The position numbers and the translations under genes were made by a program. A stretch of DNA of 64,000 nt from Andeanibacterium sp036384795 (GTDB lineage Bacteria > Pseudomonadota > Alphaproteobacteria > Sphingomonadales > Sphingomonadaceae): contig DASVLP010000082.1 in NCBI GenBank assembly GCA_036384795.1, positions 1 through 64,000 of the forward strand, read 5' to 3'. Positions 8,012-17,923 of this stretch are shown here, one piece after another. Each line of letters begins with the position of its first letter. Position 1 is the stretch's first letter. The notes below the pieces were generated by a model that saw only the letters and a program-made list of their open reading frames with translations, was not told the DNA's origin and did no database searches.

Positions 8012-9260
8012 GGCTCCGCCGCACCGCCGTTCGATCGCGATCGCGGCGCTGTCGACCGTGGTCGAATGGTACGATTTCACCCTCTATCTCTATTTCTCGA
8101 CCGTGCTTGCGCGCGTGTTCTTCGGCGGCGGCGCGGCGGGGCTGGCGGCCGCGCTCGGCGGTTTCGCGGTCGCCTACCTGATGCGGCCGATCGGCGCGGC
8201 GGCGTTCGGCCATCTCGGCGACCGGCGCGGGCGCCGCCCGATGCTGCTGATCTCGATGGCGTTGATGTCGCTGGCGATGCTGCTGACCGGGCTGCTGCCG
8301 ACGCAGGCGCAGATCGGACCGGCGGCTGCATGGCTGCTGGTGCTGCTGCGGTGCGTGATGGGATTCTCGGTCGGCGGCGAATACACCGGGGTGGTCGCCT
8401 ATCTGCTCGAGAACGCGCCGGCGAATCGCCGCGGCCTGGTCGCCTCGTTCGCCGCTGCCGCGAGCGAAGTGGGCGCGCTGCTTGCCGTGGGGATATCGGC
8501 GCTGACCGTCAGCGCGACCTCCGAGCCCCAGTTGCAGGCATGGGGTTGGCGCATCCCGTTCCTGTTCGGCGCGGCGCTTGCCGCAACCGTCTGGCTCGCC
8601 CGCTCGACGATGGCCGAATCGCCCGACTTCGAACGGCAACGGGCGGAAGGGAGCATTCCCGCAAACCCGCTGCTCCACGCGCTGTCCGGGCAACGCTGGG
8701 GCGTCGTCCGCAGCTTCGCGATCTCGGCGCTCGGCTCGATCACTTATTACGTCGGGATCACCTACGTGCCGGCGTTCCTGACCTCGGCGGGCACCGCGAG
8801 CGAAACCGTCTCGCTCTGGCTATCCACGATCGCGGCCGTCGCGGTGATCGCGGTCACGCCGCTGGTCGGCCTGCTGTCCGACCGCTACGGCCGTAAACCG
8901 GTATTGCTCGCGCTCGCAGGCCTAAGCGTCGTGCTCCCCGTCTCGATGTTCTCGCTGATGACCGGCTCGACCGGCGCGGCGCTGATCGGCGCGGTGCTGC
9001 TCGCGCTGATGGCCGGCGGCGTCAGCGCGGTCGGCGCGGTCGCCACCGCCGAGCAGTTCACCGGCGAGGCCCGCGTGAGCGGGCTGGCGCTGGGCGCGAC
9101 GATGGCGACGGCGATCTTCGGCGGGTTCACACCCTGGCTGGCGCAAGCGCTGATCGGCGCGACCGGCTGGAGCGAAGTGCCCGGCGTGCTGATCGCCTTG
9201 GTGGCGCTGTGCGTGATGCCGGTGTTCGTGCGGATGCGAGAGACGCGGCCGGTCAATTAG
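8004..9260 (+). CDS. MFS transporter, metabolite:H+ symporter (MHS) type
   Basis: A 418-residue inner-membrane protein with about 12 hydrophobic segments. MHS-family features: EWYDFTLYLY in the first helix, RPIGAAAFGHLGDRRGRRP in loop 2-3, and GFSVGGEYTG in helix 5. Relatives import organic acids such as shikimate, alpha-ketoglutarate or proline/betaine. It overlaps fdhD by eight bases, so it is in the formate operon; formate or a related acid as substrate is a guess. The RYGRKP repeat of the motif after helix 8 is present. Confidence 0.88.
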   Translation: MAEAPPHRRSIAIAALSTVVEWYDFTLYLYFSTVLARVFFGGGAAGLAAALGGFAVAYLMRPIGAAAFGHLGDRRGRRPMLLISMALMSLAMLLTGLLPTQAQIGPAAAWLLVLLRCVMGFSVGGEYTGVVAYLLENAPANRRGLVASFAAAASEVGALLAVGISALTVSATSEPQLQAWGWRIPFLFGAALAATVWLARSTMAESPDFERQRAEGSIPANPLLHALSGQRWGVVRSFAISALGSITYYVGITYVPAFLTSAGTASETVSLWLSTIAAVAVIAVTPLVGLLSDRYGRKPVLLALAGLSVVLPVSMFSLMTGSTGAALIGAVLLALMAGGVSAVGAVATAEQFTGEARVSGLALGATMATAIFGGFTPWLAQALIGATGWSEVPGVLIALVALCVMPVFVRMRETRPVN

Positions 9261-9269
9261 TCGCCGCGT

Positions 9270-9686
9270 TCAGTAAAGCTTGATTTCCAGCGCATAGCGC
9301 GACGCTCGATGTTCGATTCCAGCCGCTTTGAGCTTTTCCGAAAGACCATCGATGTCCTGCTGAGGAATCCACGCAAAATATCCTGTCGAAGACGATTGCT
9401 CTTCAAGAAACTCGCGCGGGATCACGACATGCGCGATGCTGCTATACGAAAACGGTTGATCCCAGACGCCAAAGTCCGCGGTTCCGTCAGCGCCCAATTC
9501 TCCTTCGTCCGGAAGTTCGGCTGTCCAGTAACCGGCGTCACGTACAAGGCGATCAAACGTCGTCCACGAGCACCACGTGCGCCTTGCCGGCGCACTTCCG
9601 GCTGAAGACCATTCGCTCGGGCGGTTCCGATTACATTTGCGCAGATGCTCGCCGGCAATCGATAGGAATGCGCGCCAATCCGTCAT
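9270..9686 (-). CDS. Hypothetical protein downstream of metW
   Basis: A 138-residue protein of unknown function, acidic and Trp-rich (MTDWRAFLSIAGEHLRKC, WDQPFSYSSIAHVVIPREF). No signal peptide, membrane segment or catalytic motif is obvious. It is the last gene of the metX-GNAT-metW run, with two bases between the metW stop and its ATG. Its base composition looks less GC-rich than its neighbours (for example around 9300-9480), which could mean a recent insertion. I do not recognise the family. Confidence 0.6.
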   Translation of the reverse strand: MTDWRAFLSIAGEHLRKCNRNRPSEWSSAGSAPARRTWCSWTTFDRLVRDAGYWTAELPDEGELGADGTADFGVWDQPFSYSSIAHVVIPREFLEEQSSSTGYFAWIPQQDIDGLSEKLKAAGIEHRASRYALEIKLY

Positions 9687-9688
9687 CG

Positions 9689-10291
9689 TTAGCGACTCAA
9701 CTGGAACACCGCATATTCCGCACGCCAGTTCGCCCCCGCCGAGCCGACCTCGCGCTCGTGCGTGAAGAACCAGCGGCGCTCGGTCTTCACTCCTTTGTCC
9801 TTCAACAGCGCTTCGAAATCGGCGACGGTCACATGATGGATGTTCTCGGTCTCGTACCAGCTCACCGGCAGGTGCCGCGTCACCGGCATCCGACCGTGGG
9901 CGAGCAAAGCCATGCGCATCCGCCAGTAGGCGAAGTTCGGAAAGCTGACGAACGCCTGCCGGCCGACCCGCAGCAGTTGCTCGAGCATCCAGTCGGGCCG
10001 CCGCGCGGTCTGCAAGGTCTGGCTAAGGATCGCGACGTCGAACGCATCGTCGGGATAGTCGGCGAGATCGCGGTCGGCATCGCCCTGGATGACCGACAGC
10101 CCGCGCGCGACCGCCCGCTCGACCTCGTCGGGATCGATCTCGAGCCCGCGCGCGTCGACCCCGCGCTCGTCGCGCAGCGCCGCCATCAGCGAGCCGTCGC
10201 CGCAGCCGACGTCGAGCACCCGCGCGCCTTGCGGCACGTGGCTGGCGATCACCGCGAGGTCGGGGCGCAAGGCGGACACTTGCGGGCTCAT
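9689..10291 (-). CDS. metW: Methionine biosynthesis protein MetW
   Basis: A 200-residue SAM-dependent methyltransferase-fold protein of the MetW family, which works with MetX in methionine synthesis (supporting homoserine acylation). Seen: the SAM-binding motif VLDVGCGDGSL and the MetW-typical segments LSQTLQTARRPDWML and VSFPNFAYWRMRM. Its start overlaps the stop of the upstream acetyltransferase by four bases. Confidence 0.93.
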   Translation of the reverse strand: MSPQVSALRPDLAVIASHVPQGARVLDVGCGDGSLMAALRDERGVDARGLEIDPDEVERAVARGLSVIQGDADRDLADYPDDAFDVAILSQTLQTARRPDWMLEQLLRVGRQAFVSFPNFAYWRMRMALLAHGRMPVTRHLPVSWYETENIHHVTVADFEALLKDKGVKTERRWFFTHEREVGSAGANWRAEYAVFQLSR

Positions 10292-10719
10292 GCGTAAACG
10301 TCCGGATATTCGCGCAGCATCAGCCGCTCGGGATGCTGCGTCCCGGTCCAGCCGAACTGCCCGTAAAGCGCGTGCGCATCGCGGGTGAACAGCAGCCAGC
10401 GCCGCAACCCCTGGAGATCCGGCCGCGCGTGAAGGTGCGCCAGCATCGCCTTCGACAGGCCCTTTCCGCGATGCTCTTCGAGCACGTACACATCGGCGAG
10501 ATAGGCCATTGTCGCGTAATCGGTGACGAGCCGCGCCATCGCCACCTGGCTGCCTTCATGGAACACCGCCACGCATAGGCTGTTCGCGATCGCCCGCTCG
10601 ACCGTCGGCAGCGGAATGCCGGGCGACCAGTAGCTGCGCGTGAGATAGGTGTGCGCTGCAGCGGCGTCGATCCGGGCGGGATCGTCGCTCAGCTCGTAAC
10701 CCGCGGGCAAGCCGCTCAT
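10288..10719 (-). CDS. GNAT-family N-acetyltransferase
   Basis: A 143-residue Gcn5-related acetyltransferase. The acetyl-CoA-binding motif A is visible as VLEEHRGKGLSKAML (the R/QxxGxG/A pattern), preceded by YLADVYV and followed by LFTRDAHALYGQFGW. The substrate is unknown. It is wedged between metX and metW with four-base overlaps on both sides, so it is translated as part of the methionine operon; whether it acts in that pathway cannot be told from sequence. Confidence 0.9.
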   Translation of the reverse strand: MSGLPAGYELSDDPARIDAAAAHTYLTRSYWSPGIPLPTVERAIANSLCVAVFHEGSQVAMARLVTDYATMAYLADVYVLEEHRGKGLSKAMLAHLHARPDLQGLRRWLLFTRDAHALYGQFGWTGTQHPERLMLREYPDVYA

Positions 10720-11819
10720 TCGAGGAAGCCCTTCACCACCCGGTCGAGCGCCGGGATATCGAGCAGGAAGCTGTCATGCCCGTGGGGGCTGCGCAGCTCG
10801 ACGAAGCTGACCGGCGCGGCGACCGCGTTCAGCGCGTGGACGATCCGGCGCATCTCGCTCGTCGGATAGAGCCAGTCGGTGTCGAAGCTGATCAGGCAGA
10901 ACCGCGCGGTGGCGCCGGCGAACGCGTCGGCCAGCCGACCGCCGTGCTCTTCGGCCAGGTCGAAATAGTCCATCGCCCGCGAGATGTAGAGATAGCTGTT
11001 CGCGTCGAACCGGTTGGTGAAGCTGATCCCCTGGTGGCGCAGATAGCTTTCGACCTGGAAATCGGCGTCGAACCCGAAGCTCTTTTCCTCGCGATCCTGC
11101 AGCCGGCGGCCGAACTTCTCGGCGAGCGCCGCTTCGGAAAGATACATGATATGCGCCGCCATCCGCGCGACGCCGAGCCCCGCGTCGGGCGGCTTGCCGG
11201 TCGCGTGATAGTCGCCGTGATTCCATGCCGGGTCCGCCATGATCGCCTGGCGGCCGACTTCGTGGAACGCGATGTTCTGCGCCGACATGCTTGCCGGGGT
11301 GGCGATGCCGAGCACCCGCGCTGCGCGGTCCGGATAGTTCGCCGCCATGCTGAGCGCGAGCATCCCGCCCATCGACGGGCCGACGACCGCGTGGAGGCGT
11401 TCGATGCCGAGCACGTCGAGCAGCGCGATCTGCGCGCGGACCATGTCGCGGATCGTGATCACCGGAAAGCGCATGCCCCATGGCTTGCCGTCGGGGCCGG
11501 GACTCGCCGGGCCGGTGGACCCCATGCAGCTGCCGATGAAGTTCGCGCAGATCACATGGAACCGGCTGGTGTCGATCGGCTTGCCCGGGCCCACCATGCG
11601 GTTCCACCATCCGGGCTTGCCGGTGATCGGGTGCGGCGAGGCGATGTGCTGATCGCCGGTCAGCGCATGGAACACGAGGATCGCGTTCGACTTGTCCGGC
11701 GCCAGCTCGCCATAGGTCTTGTACGCGATCTCGACGTGCGCGAGCGATTGCCCGCTGTCGAGCGGCAGCGCTTCGGGAAGCGTCAGGCTTTCGCTGGTCG
11801 AGGCGGTCGCGGTGGCCAT
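10716..11819 (-). CDS. metX: Homoserine O-acyltransferase MetX
   Basis: A 367-residue alpha/beta-hydrolase-fold enzyme that acylates homoserine (acetyl- or succinyl-CoA), the first committed step of methionine synthesis. Seen: the LVFHALTGDQH oxyanion region, NFIGSCMGSTGP, the nucleophile elbow GPSMGGM and the C-terminal catalytic-His segment SPHGHDSFLL. Acyl-donor choice (acetyl versus succinyl) cannot be settled by eye. It heads a minus-strand operon with the GNAT gene and metW and is divergent from hisC, with about 70 bases between the start codons. Confidence 0.94.
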   Translation of the reverse strand: MATATASTSESLTLPEALPLDSGQSLAHVEIAYKTYGELAPDKSNAILVFHALTGDQHIASPHPITGKPGWWNRMVGPGKPIDTSRFHVICANFIGSCMGSTGPASPGPDGKPWGMRFPVITIRDMVRAQIALLDVLGIERLHAVVGPSMGGMLALSMAANYPDRAARVLGIATPASMSAQNIAFHEVGRQAIMADPAWNHGDYHATGKPPDAGLGVARMAAHIMYLSEAALAEKFGRRLQDREEKSFGFDADFQVESYLRHQGISFTNRFDANSYLYISRAMDYFDLAEEHGGRLADAFAGATARFCLISFDTDWLYPTSEMRRIVHALNAVAAPVSFVELRSPHGHDSFLLDIPALDRVVKGFLE

Positions 11820-11892
11820 ACGAGGGTTGCGAATTGGGGGACCTCATGCGCACTGTCAATCGCGCATCATTGCCGCTATGGGCGCGCGCGTG

Positions 11893-12993
11893 ATGGGAAA
11901 CGGACCCCGGATGAAGCCCTGGATCGCGGCGATCCATGCCTATGTCCCCGGCAAGGCGCGGGCGGCTGACGGACGCGAGCTGGTCAAGCTCTCGGCCAAC
12001 GAGAACCCGCTCGGCACCAGCCCCGCGGCGCTGGAGGCGCGCGCCGCCGCGGCAACGCCGTCGCTCTATCCCGATCCCGACAGCACCGCGCTGCGCGACG
12101 CGATCGGCCGGACCCACGGACTCGACCCGGCGCGGATCGTGTGCGGCACTGGCTCGGGCGAATTGCTGGCGGTTGCCGCCGGGGCGTTCGCCGGGCCGGG
12201 CGACGAAGTGCTCTTCGTCCGCTACGGCTTCTCGCTTTACGAGATCGTCGCGCGGCGCTGCGGCGCCACGCCGGTCGAGGCGCCCGACGCCGACTACGGC
12301 ACCGACATCGATGCGTTGCTGGCGGCGGTGACCGACAAGACCAGGGTGGTGTTCATCGCCAATCCCAACAACCCCACCGGCAGCTTCCTGCCGAAGGCCG
12401 AGCTGGCACGGCTGCACGCGGGGCTGCCGGCCGATGTGCTGCTGGTGCTCGACCAGGCCTACGCCGAATATCTCGATCCGGCCGAGGATGACGGCGGGCT
12501 CGAACTCGCGGCGGGGCATGCCAACGTCCTCGTAACCCGCACCTTTTCGAAGGCTTACGGGCTTGCCGCCGACCGGATCGGCTGGGCGACCGGCGCGCCC
12601 GAGCTGATCGCCGCGCTCAATCGCATCCGCGGGCCGTTCAACGTCGGCAGCGCGGCGCAGGCGGCGGCGCTCGCGGCGGTCGAGGATCAGGCTTTCGTCG
12701 CCCGCTCGCGCGATCACAACGCGCGCCTGCGCGATCGCTTCGCCGATGCGATCGATGCGTTGGGCAATCACGGACTGCGCCCGCTGCCGAGCAAGGCCAA
12801 TTTCGTGCTCGTGCTGTTCGAGGGGGAGCTCCAGGCCGAAACCGCGCATGACACGCTGGCCGAGCGCGGCTATGCCACGCGCTGGCTGCCGGGGCAGGGG
12901 CTGCCGCACGGCTTGCGGATCACGATCGGGACGGAACAGCAGATGGACGAAGTCGTCGCGATCCTGCGCGAGCTGGCGGGGGAGCCGCGTTGA
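11893..12993 (+). CDS. hisC: Histidinol-phosphate aminotransferase
   Basis: A 366-residue PLP-dependent class I/II aminotransferase acting in histidine synthesis and, in bacteria with this gene order, probably also on aromatic amino acids. Seen: KLSANENPLGTSP at the N-terminus, IANPNNPTG, the PLP-lysine segment TFSKAYGLA and LRITIG near the C-terminus. Three in-frame ATGs (11878, 11893, 11911) are possible; 11893 gives the usual short leader before KPW. The stop overlaps the TTG start of the prephenate dehydrogenase gene. Confidence 0.92.
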   Translation: MGNGPRMKPWIAAIHAYVPGKARAADGRELVKLSANENPLGTSPAALEARAAAATPSLYPDPDSTALRDAIGRTHGLDPARIVCGTGSGELLAVAAGAFAGPGDEVLFVRYGFSLYEIVARRCGATPVEAPDADYGTDIDALLAAVTDKTRVVFIANPNNPTGSFLPKAELARLHAGLPADVLLVLDQAYAEYLDPAEDDGGLELAAGHANVLVTRTFSKAYGLAADRIGWATGAPELIAALNRIRGPFNVGSAAQAAALAAVEDQAFVARSRDHNARLRDRFADAIDALGNHGLRPLPSKANFVLVLFEGELQAETAHDTLAERGYATRWLPGQGLPHGLRITIGTEQQMDEVVAILRELAGEPR

Positions 12994-13913
12994 ACCCCGC
13001 AATCGCGACCTTCGAGCGCATCGCGATCATCGGGCTCGGGCTGATCGGCGGCTCGATCGGCCTCGCGGTGCGCGAATACCTGCCGAACGCGCGGACCACC
13101 GGGTTCGACCACGATCCCGCGGTCCGCGTCCGCGCCGAGCAGCGCATGCTCGCCGACCGGATCGCCGACAATGCCGAAGAGGCGGTGCGCGATGCCGATC
13201 TCGTGATCCTGTGCGTGCCGGTGGGCGCGATGGGCGAAGTCGCGCGCAAGATCGCGCCCGCACTGCGCGAGGGCGCAGTGGTGAGCGACGTCGGCTCGTC
13301 CAAGCAGAGCATCCTCGAGGCGCTGCGGGCGGCGCTGCCGGGCCGTGCGGTGATCCCCGCGCACCCCGTTGCCGGGACCGAGAACAGCGGGCCCGACGCA
13401 GGCTTTGCCACGGTGTTCCAGCAACGCTGGTGCATCGTCACGCCGCCGCAGGATGCCGATTCGGTGCACGTCTCCAAGCTGGTCGCGTTCTGGGAAGCGC
13501 TCGGCGCGATGGTCGACACGATGGACCCCAAGCACCACGACCTGGTGCTGGCGGTGACCAGCCATATCCCGCACCTGATCGCCTACACGATCGTCGGCAC
13601 CGCTTCGGACCTCGAGGACGTCACCCGCAGCGAAGTGATCAAGTATTCGGCCGGCGGCTTCCGCGACTTCACCCGGATCGCAGCGTCCGATCCGACGATG
13701 TGGCGCGACGTGTTCCTCAACAACCGCGACGCGGTGCTGGTGATGCTGCAGCGCTTCCTCGACGACCTCGGCGCGCTGGAGGAGGCGATCCGCGCCGGCG
13801 ACGGCGACGCCCTGTTCGACCGCTTCACCCAGACCCGCGCGATTCGCCGCTCGATCGTCGCGCTCGGGCAGGATGACGCGCGGCCCGACTTCGGGCGCGG
13901 CGATCACGATTGA
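12990..13913 (+). CDS. tyrA: Prephenate/arogenate dehydrogenase
   Basis: A 307-residue NAD(P)-dependent enzyme converting prephenate (or arogenate) to the tyrosine precursor. Seen: the Rossmann motif IIGLGLIGGSIG, the substrate-site segment HPVAGTENSGPDAG and the helical-domain motif TSHIPHLIAY. It starts with TTG at 12990, one base before the hisC stop, with GGGGGAG as ribosome-binding site. Pairing with hisC suggests that HisC supplies the transamination step in tyrosine and phenylalanine synthesis. Confidence 0.92.
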   Translation: MNPAIATFERIAIIGLGLIGGSIGLAVREYLPNARTTGFDHDPAVRVRAEQRMLADRIADNAEEAVRDADLVILCVPVGAMGEVARKIAPALREGAVVSDVGSSKQSILEALRAALPGRAVIPAHPVAGTENSGPDAGFATVFQQRWCIVTPPQDADSVHVSKLVAFWEALGAMVDTMDPKHHDLVLAVTSHIPHLIAYTIVGTASDLEDVTRSEVIKYSAGGFRDFTRIAASDPTMWRDVFLNNRDAVLVMLQRFLDDLGALEEAIRAGDGDALFDRFTQTRAIRRSIVALGQDDARPDFGRGDHD

Positions 13914-13920
13914 AAACAAG

Positions 13921-13939
13921 CTCTTCCCTCGAGGGAGAG
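13921..13939. other. Short palindrome between convergent tyrA and plsC
   Basis: The 28-base gap between two convergent stops contains the perfect 12-base palindrome TCCCTCGAGGGA (13925-13936) flanked by CTCT and GAGG. It resembles one arm of the intergenic repeats seen elsewhere. A weak shared terminator is possible, but there is no T-run, so this is uncertain. Confidence 0.35.
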
Positions 13940-13941
13940 GC

Positions 13942-14625
13942 TCAGGGCGAATTCAGCGCGTTGATCCCGGCCCGCACGCGTTCCTCGATTTCGGCGCGGG
14001 GCAAACCCGGCGGGATGGCCTCGCCGAAACGCAAGGTGATCGTGCCGCGCCGCTTCCAGAGCCCCGCGTAAGTGCGCCCGCTGTCGACCGCGACCGGCAC
14101 CACCGGCAGCCCCAGCGACTTGTAGAGCCCGGCAAAGCCCGGGCGCAGCGCAGGGGCCGTGCCGTGCGGCACGCGCGTGCCCTCGGGGAAGATCGCGAAC
14201 GGCCTGCCGGTCCGCTTCATCCGCTGCGCTTCGGCAAGCATGAAACGCAGGGCCTTGGCGCCGTCGGCTCGGGCCACCGGCACGGTGCCGTACGATCGCG
14301 CGGCAATGCCCCACAGCGGAATGCGGAACAGCTCGGCTTTGGCGAACACCACCGGCTCGCGCAGGCTGCGGGCAAGGTCGAGCGCCTCGAAGAAGCTCTC
14401 GTGCTTGAACGCGTAAAAGGCCGAGCCTTGGGGCCGCGCCCCTTGCTCGACCACCTCGATGCCGAGGATATGCCTGACGCACGAGCGGTGGAATGCCGAC
14501 CACGCGTTGGGGACCTTGCGGAAGCGTTCCGCGCCGAGCGGCAGCGCGAGCAGCGCGGCGAGCACGAACGGCACGGTCGCGCCGTAGAACACGAGGTAGA
14601 ACGCAAGGCTGCGCAGCACCCGCAT
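13942..14625 (-). CDS. plsC: 1-acyl-sn-glycerol-3-phosphate acyltransferase (PlsC family)
   Basis: A 227-residue membrane-associated acyltransferase making phosphatidic acid. An N-terminal hydrophobic segment (about residues 8-30) is followed by the catalytic block KHESFFEALD, an HX4E version of the usual HX4D motif, and the glycerophosphate-binding motif FPEGTR. It is the last gene of the ftsE-ftsX-ydcF-plsC operon, seven bases after the ydcF stop, and converges on tyrA. Confidence 0.9.
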   Translation of the reverse strand: MRVLRSLAFYLVFYGATVPFVLAALLALPLGAERFRKVPNAWSAFHRSCVRHILGIEVVEQGARPQGSAFYAFKHESFFEALDLARSLREPVVFAKAELFRIPLWGIAARSYGTVPVARADGAKALRFMLAEAQRMKRTGRPFAIFPEGTRVPHGTAPALRPGFAGLYKSLGLPVVPVAVDSGRTYAGLWKRRGTITLRFGEAIPPGLPRAEIEERVRAGINALNSP

Positions 14626-14632
14626 CGCGGCC

Positions 14633-15163
14633 TCAGCGCGGCACGAGCTGCGAAACGAAGCTGGCGATCAGCTTGTTGTATTCGAGGAACAGGATCCGCG
14701 GCGACGGCTTCGAGCGGACCGCATCGTCGACCACCGTGATCCCGGGCGGCAGCGCGGATTTGAGCTCCAGCTCGGCACGCCGCATGTGCCAGTCGGTGGT
14801 GACCAGGCGCAGCGAGGTGAACCGGCGCCGGCGCATCCACCCCGCGGTTTCCGCCGCGTTGCCTTTGGTGTTCAGCGCCGAGAAGCCCAGCGTGACGCAG
14901 CAGGCCATCAGCCGGGGCGCGACTTTGTACTCCACCGCGAACTCGCGCGGCTTCACTTCGCGGCCGACGCCGGTGACCAGCATCGCCTTCGCGTTGCCGC
15001 GCTCGAGCTGCTGCAAGCCGCGGTCGATCCGCCCGACCGCGCCGGTCGGCACGACGATCGCATCGGTCTTCTCGTCTCCGGCGGGGCCCGGGAGCGCCAG
15101 CGCGAACGCGGCGAAGCCGAGCAACCAGGCAAGCACCGCCGCCGCGATCAGCCGCACGATCAT
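14633..15163 (-). CDS. YdcF/SanA-like DUF218 family membrane protein
   Basis: A 176-residue protein with one N-terminal membrane anchor (IVRLIAAAVLAWLLGFAAFA) and a DUF218 domain (DAIVVPTGAVGRIDRGLQ, VTGVGRE, VTTDWHMRRAELEL). Family members include ElyC/SanA, implicated in envelope integrity. Its ATG overlaps the ftsX stop (ATGA), and plsC follows after seven bases. Linkage to ftsEX fits an envelope role; the enzymatic activity is unknown. Confidence 0.85.
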   Translation of the reverse strand: MIVRLIAAAVLAWLLGFAAFALALPGPAGDEKTDAIVVPTGAVGRIDRGLQQLERGNAKAMLVTGVGREVKPREFAVEYKVAPRLMACCVTLGFSALNTKGNAAETAGWMRRRRFTSLRLVTTDWHMRRAELELKSALPPGITVVDDAVRSKPSPRILFLEYNKLIASFVSQLVPR

Positions 15164-16091
15164 AGCATGCGGCTCAACGCCGCGAGCACCGTCCAGCGGG
15201 CGGTGAACATCGCGATCACCACCCCGGCGAGGGGGATCGCGGCGATCAGCAGCCAGTCGATCCAGCCGAGGCCGCCGCCGGCGACCATGCCCGAACCGAG
15301 CGCCGCGAACTGGCGCCCGAGCAGCAGGATCGCGCCCAGGCCGAAGGCCAGCCCGACCGCGCCGCCCAGCACCGCGTCGAACCCGATCGAACGCTGAAAG
15401 ATGCGCGCGATCTGTCCGTCGGTGCCGCCGAGCAGATGGACGATCTCGATCGTCGCCCGGTTGGAGCCGAGCGCGCTGCGCGAGGCAAGCCACACCGCCG
15501 CCGCGCTGGTCGCGGCGAGCAGCAGCACCAGGCCCAGGGCAAGCCACTGGAGCGACTTGATCGCCGAGAACACCGGCGCGAGCCAGCTCGATTGCGCGTC
15601 GACCCGAGCGGCCGGGACCGCGACCCTGAGCCGTGCGCGCAAGGCCTCCAGGCGCGCCGGCGTCGCCGGGCCGGCCAGGCGGACGTCGATCAGCGCGGGA
15701 ATCGGGATCGCGTCGCCCACCGGCCCCGCGTCGCCGAGCCACGGCTCGACCAGGTTGGCCAGCTCGCTGTCGGGCACGCGGCGGACCGCCTCGACCCCCG
15801 GGACGTTCGACAGCAGCGACACCGCCAGCTCGGCCTGGCGGTCGCGCTCCGCGCTGCCCGCCTCGATGATCTGCACGGTAAGCCCCCCGCGCAATTCGGC
15901 GCGCGCCGCGTCGGCGAGGTTGGCGAGCGCCAGGCCCCCCGCCGCGGCAATCGTGGTCAGCGCGATCATGATCGCGATGACCCACGGCATCGGCCCGGTC
16001 AGGCGGGTTTGCGGCACCAGTTGCGCGGCGCGCTCGCCGGTGAAGCTCGCCAGCCCGCGGGTGACCGCGCCGGCCAGGACGGGCGGGCGCT

Positions 16092-16095
<4 letters not shown>
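15160..16095 (-). CDS. ftsX: Cell division protein FtsX (ABC permease)
   Basis: A 311-residue integral membrane protein, partner of FtsE in the complex that controls septal peptidoglycan hydrolases. One membrane helix near residues 37-60 is followed by a periplasmic domain (about 65-175) and three more helices, in the standard FtsX layout; the coupling-helix region IVHLLGGTDGQIARIFQ is clear. It starts with GTG at 16095, overlapping the ftsE stop as GTGA. The ftsE-ftsX-ydcF chain is linked by four-base overlaps. Confidence 0.92.
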
Positions 16096-16832
<737 letters not shown>

Positions 16833-16992
16833 GCTGAAAACGATCCCATGCCCCGCGGCGGAAATACGCGAAATTCTCCCATGTGCGGCGGGCTATAGCG
16901 GCTGATCGATGTGGAAAAAAGCCACTCGGGCACCATGGGGCGGGGCCAAGCCCTTGTTGGGCGCCGGTCATAGTGCTTAACAAGCCGTCACG

Positions 16993-17910
16993 ATGATCAT
17001 CGCCTGCCCAGCCTGCGCGACGCGGTATGTCGTTCCCGACAGCGCGATCGGCGGCGGCGGACGCACGGTCCGCTGCGCCAAGTGCCGCCACAGCTGGTTT
17101 CAGGAAGGCCCGCGCGAAACGGCCGAAGCGGCGCCGATGGCGCAGCCCGCGATGGCGCCGTCTTCCGCCGCACCGCCCGAGCCGCCCCCTCCGCCGCCCC
17201 CCGCGCAGGAACCGGCCGCCCCAGGCGACGTGCGCCCGGGCTTTGCCGAGGACATCCTGCCACGCCGCGAAGCGACGCCGCCGCCGGCGCCCGCATTTGC
17301 CGCGCCCGAACCGCCGCCCGCCCCCGCTGCGGCGGAGCCGCCTTACGAGCAGCCGGAGGAGCGGATCGAGCCGCCCGAGAGCTTCGCCGCCGAGCCGCTG
17401 CCGCCTCCGGCCGAGCCGGCGGCGGCAGAGCCCCGCGAAGCCGAGGTCTCGCAGTTCGATTACGAGCCGCCGTTCCGCCGGCGCCGCAACCTGCTGCGGC
17501 TGTGGACGATCGCCGCGGGCGTGTTCGCGGTGTTCGCGCTCGGGATCGTGTTCGCGGTCAGCTACTGGGGCCTGCCCGACTGGGTGCCGGTCAGCCGCCC
17601 GACTTTCGGCCTGGGCCAGCAGGACCTGGTGCTCGATTTTCCCCAGAACAAGCAGGACCGGCGCCAACTGCCCAACGGCACCGAATTCTTCGGCGCGAGC
17701 GGCTCGGTCACCAATGTCGGCAGCCGCACGCGCAGCCTGCCGCCGATCCTGATCGTGCTGCGCGATGCGCGCGACCGGATCGTCTACACCTGGGAAATCG
17801 CTCCGCCGCAGCGCACGATCGCGCCGGGCGAGACGGTGACGGTCAACGAAGCGGTGACCGATATTCCCAAGGCCGCCAAATACGCCGAGTTCGGCTGGAA
17901 GCCGGGCTGA
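16993..17910 (+). CDS. MJ0042-type zinc-ribbon protein with DUF3426 domain
   Basis: A 305-residue protein. Residues 1-38 form a zinc ribbon with two CxxC pairs (CPACATRY and CAKCRHSW). A long Pro/Ala/Glu-rich linker (about 40-155) follows, then one membrane helix (LWTIAAGVFAVFALGIVFAV) and a C-terminal DUF3426 domain. The family is common in alpha- and betaproteobacteria next to ftsEX, but its molecular role is not established. It is transcribed divergently from ftsE. Confidence 0.88.
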   Translation: MIIACPACATRYVVPDSAIGGGGRTVRCAKCRHSWFQEGPRETAEAAPMAQPAMAPSSAAPPEPPPPPPPAQEPAAPGDVRPGFAEDILPRREATPPPAPAFAAPEPPPAPAAAEPPYEQPEERIEPPESFAAEPLPPPAEPAAAEPREAEVSQFDYEPPFRRRRNLLRLWTIAAGVFAVFALGIVFAVSYWGLPDWVPVSRPTFGLGQQDLVLDFPQNKQDRRQLPNGTEFFGASGSVTNVGSRTRSLPPILIVLRDARDRIVYTWEIAPPQRTIAPGETVTVNEAVTDIPKAAKYAEFGWKPG

Positions 17911-17923
17911 CCGGGCCGGCCGG

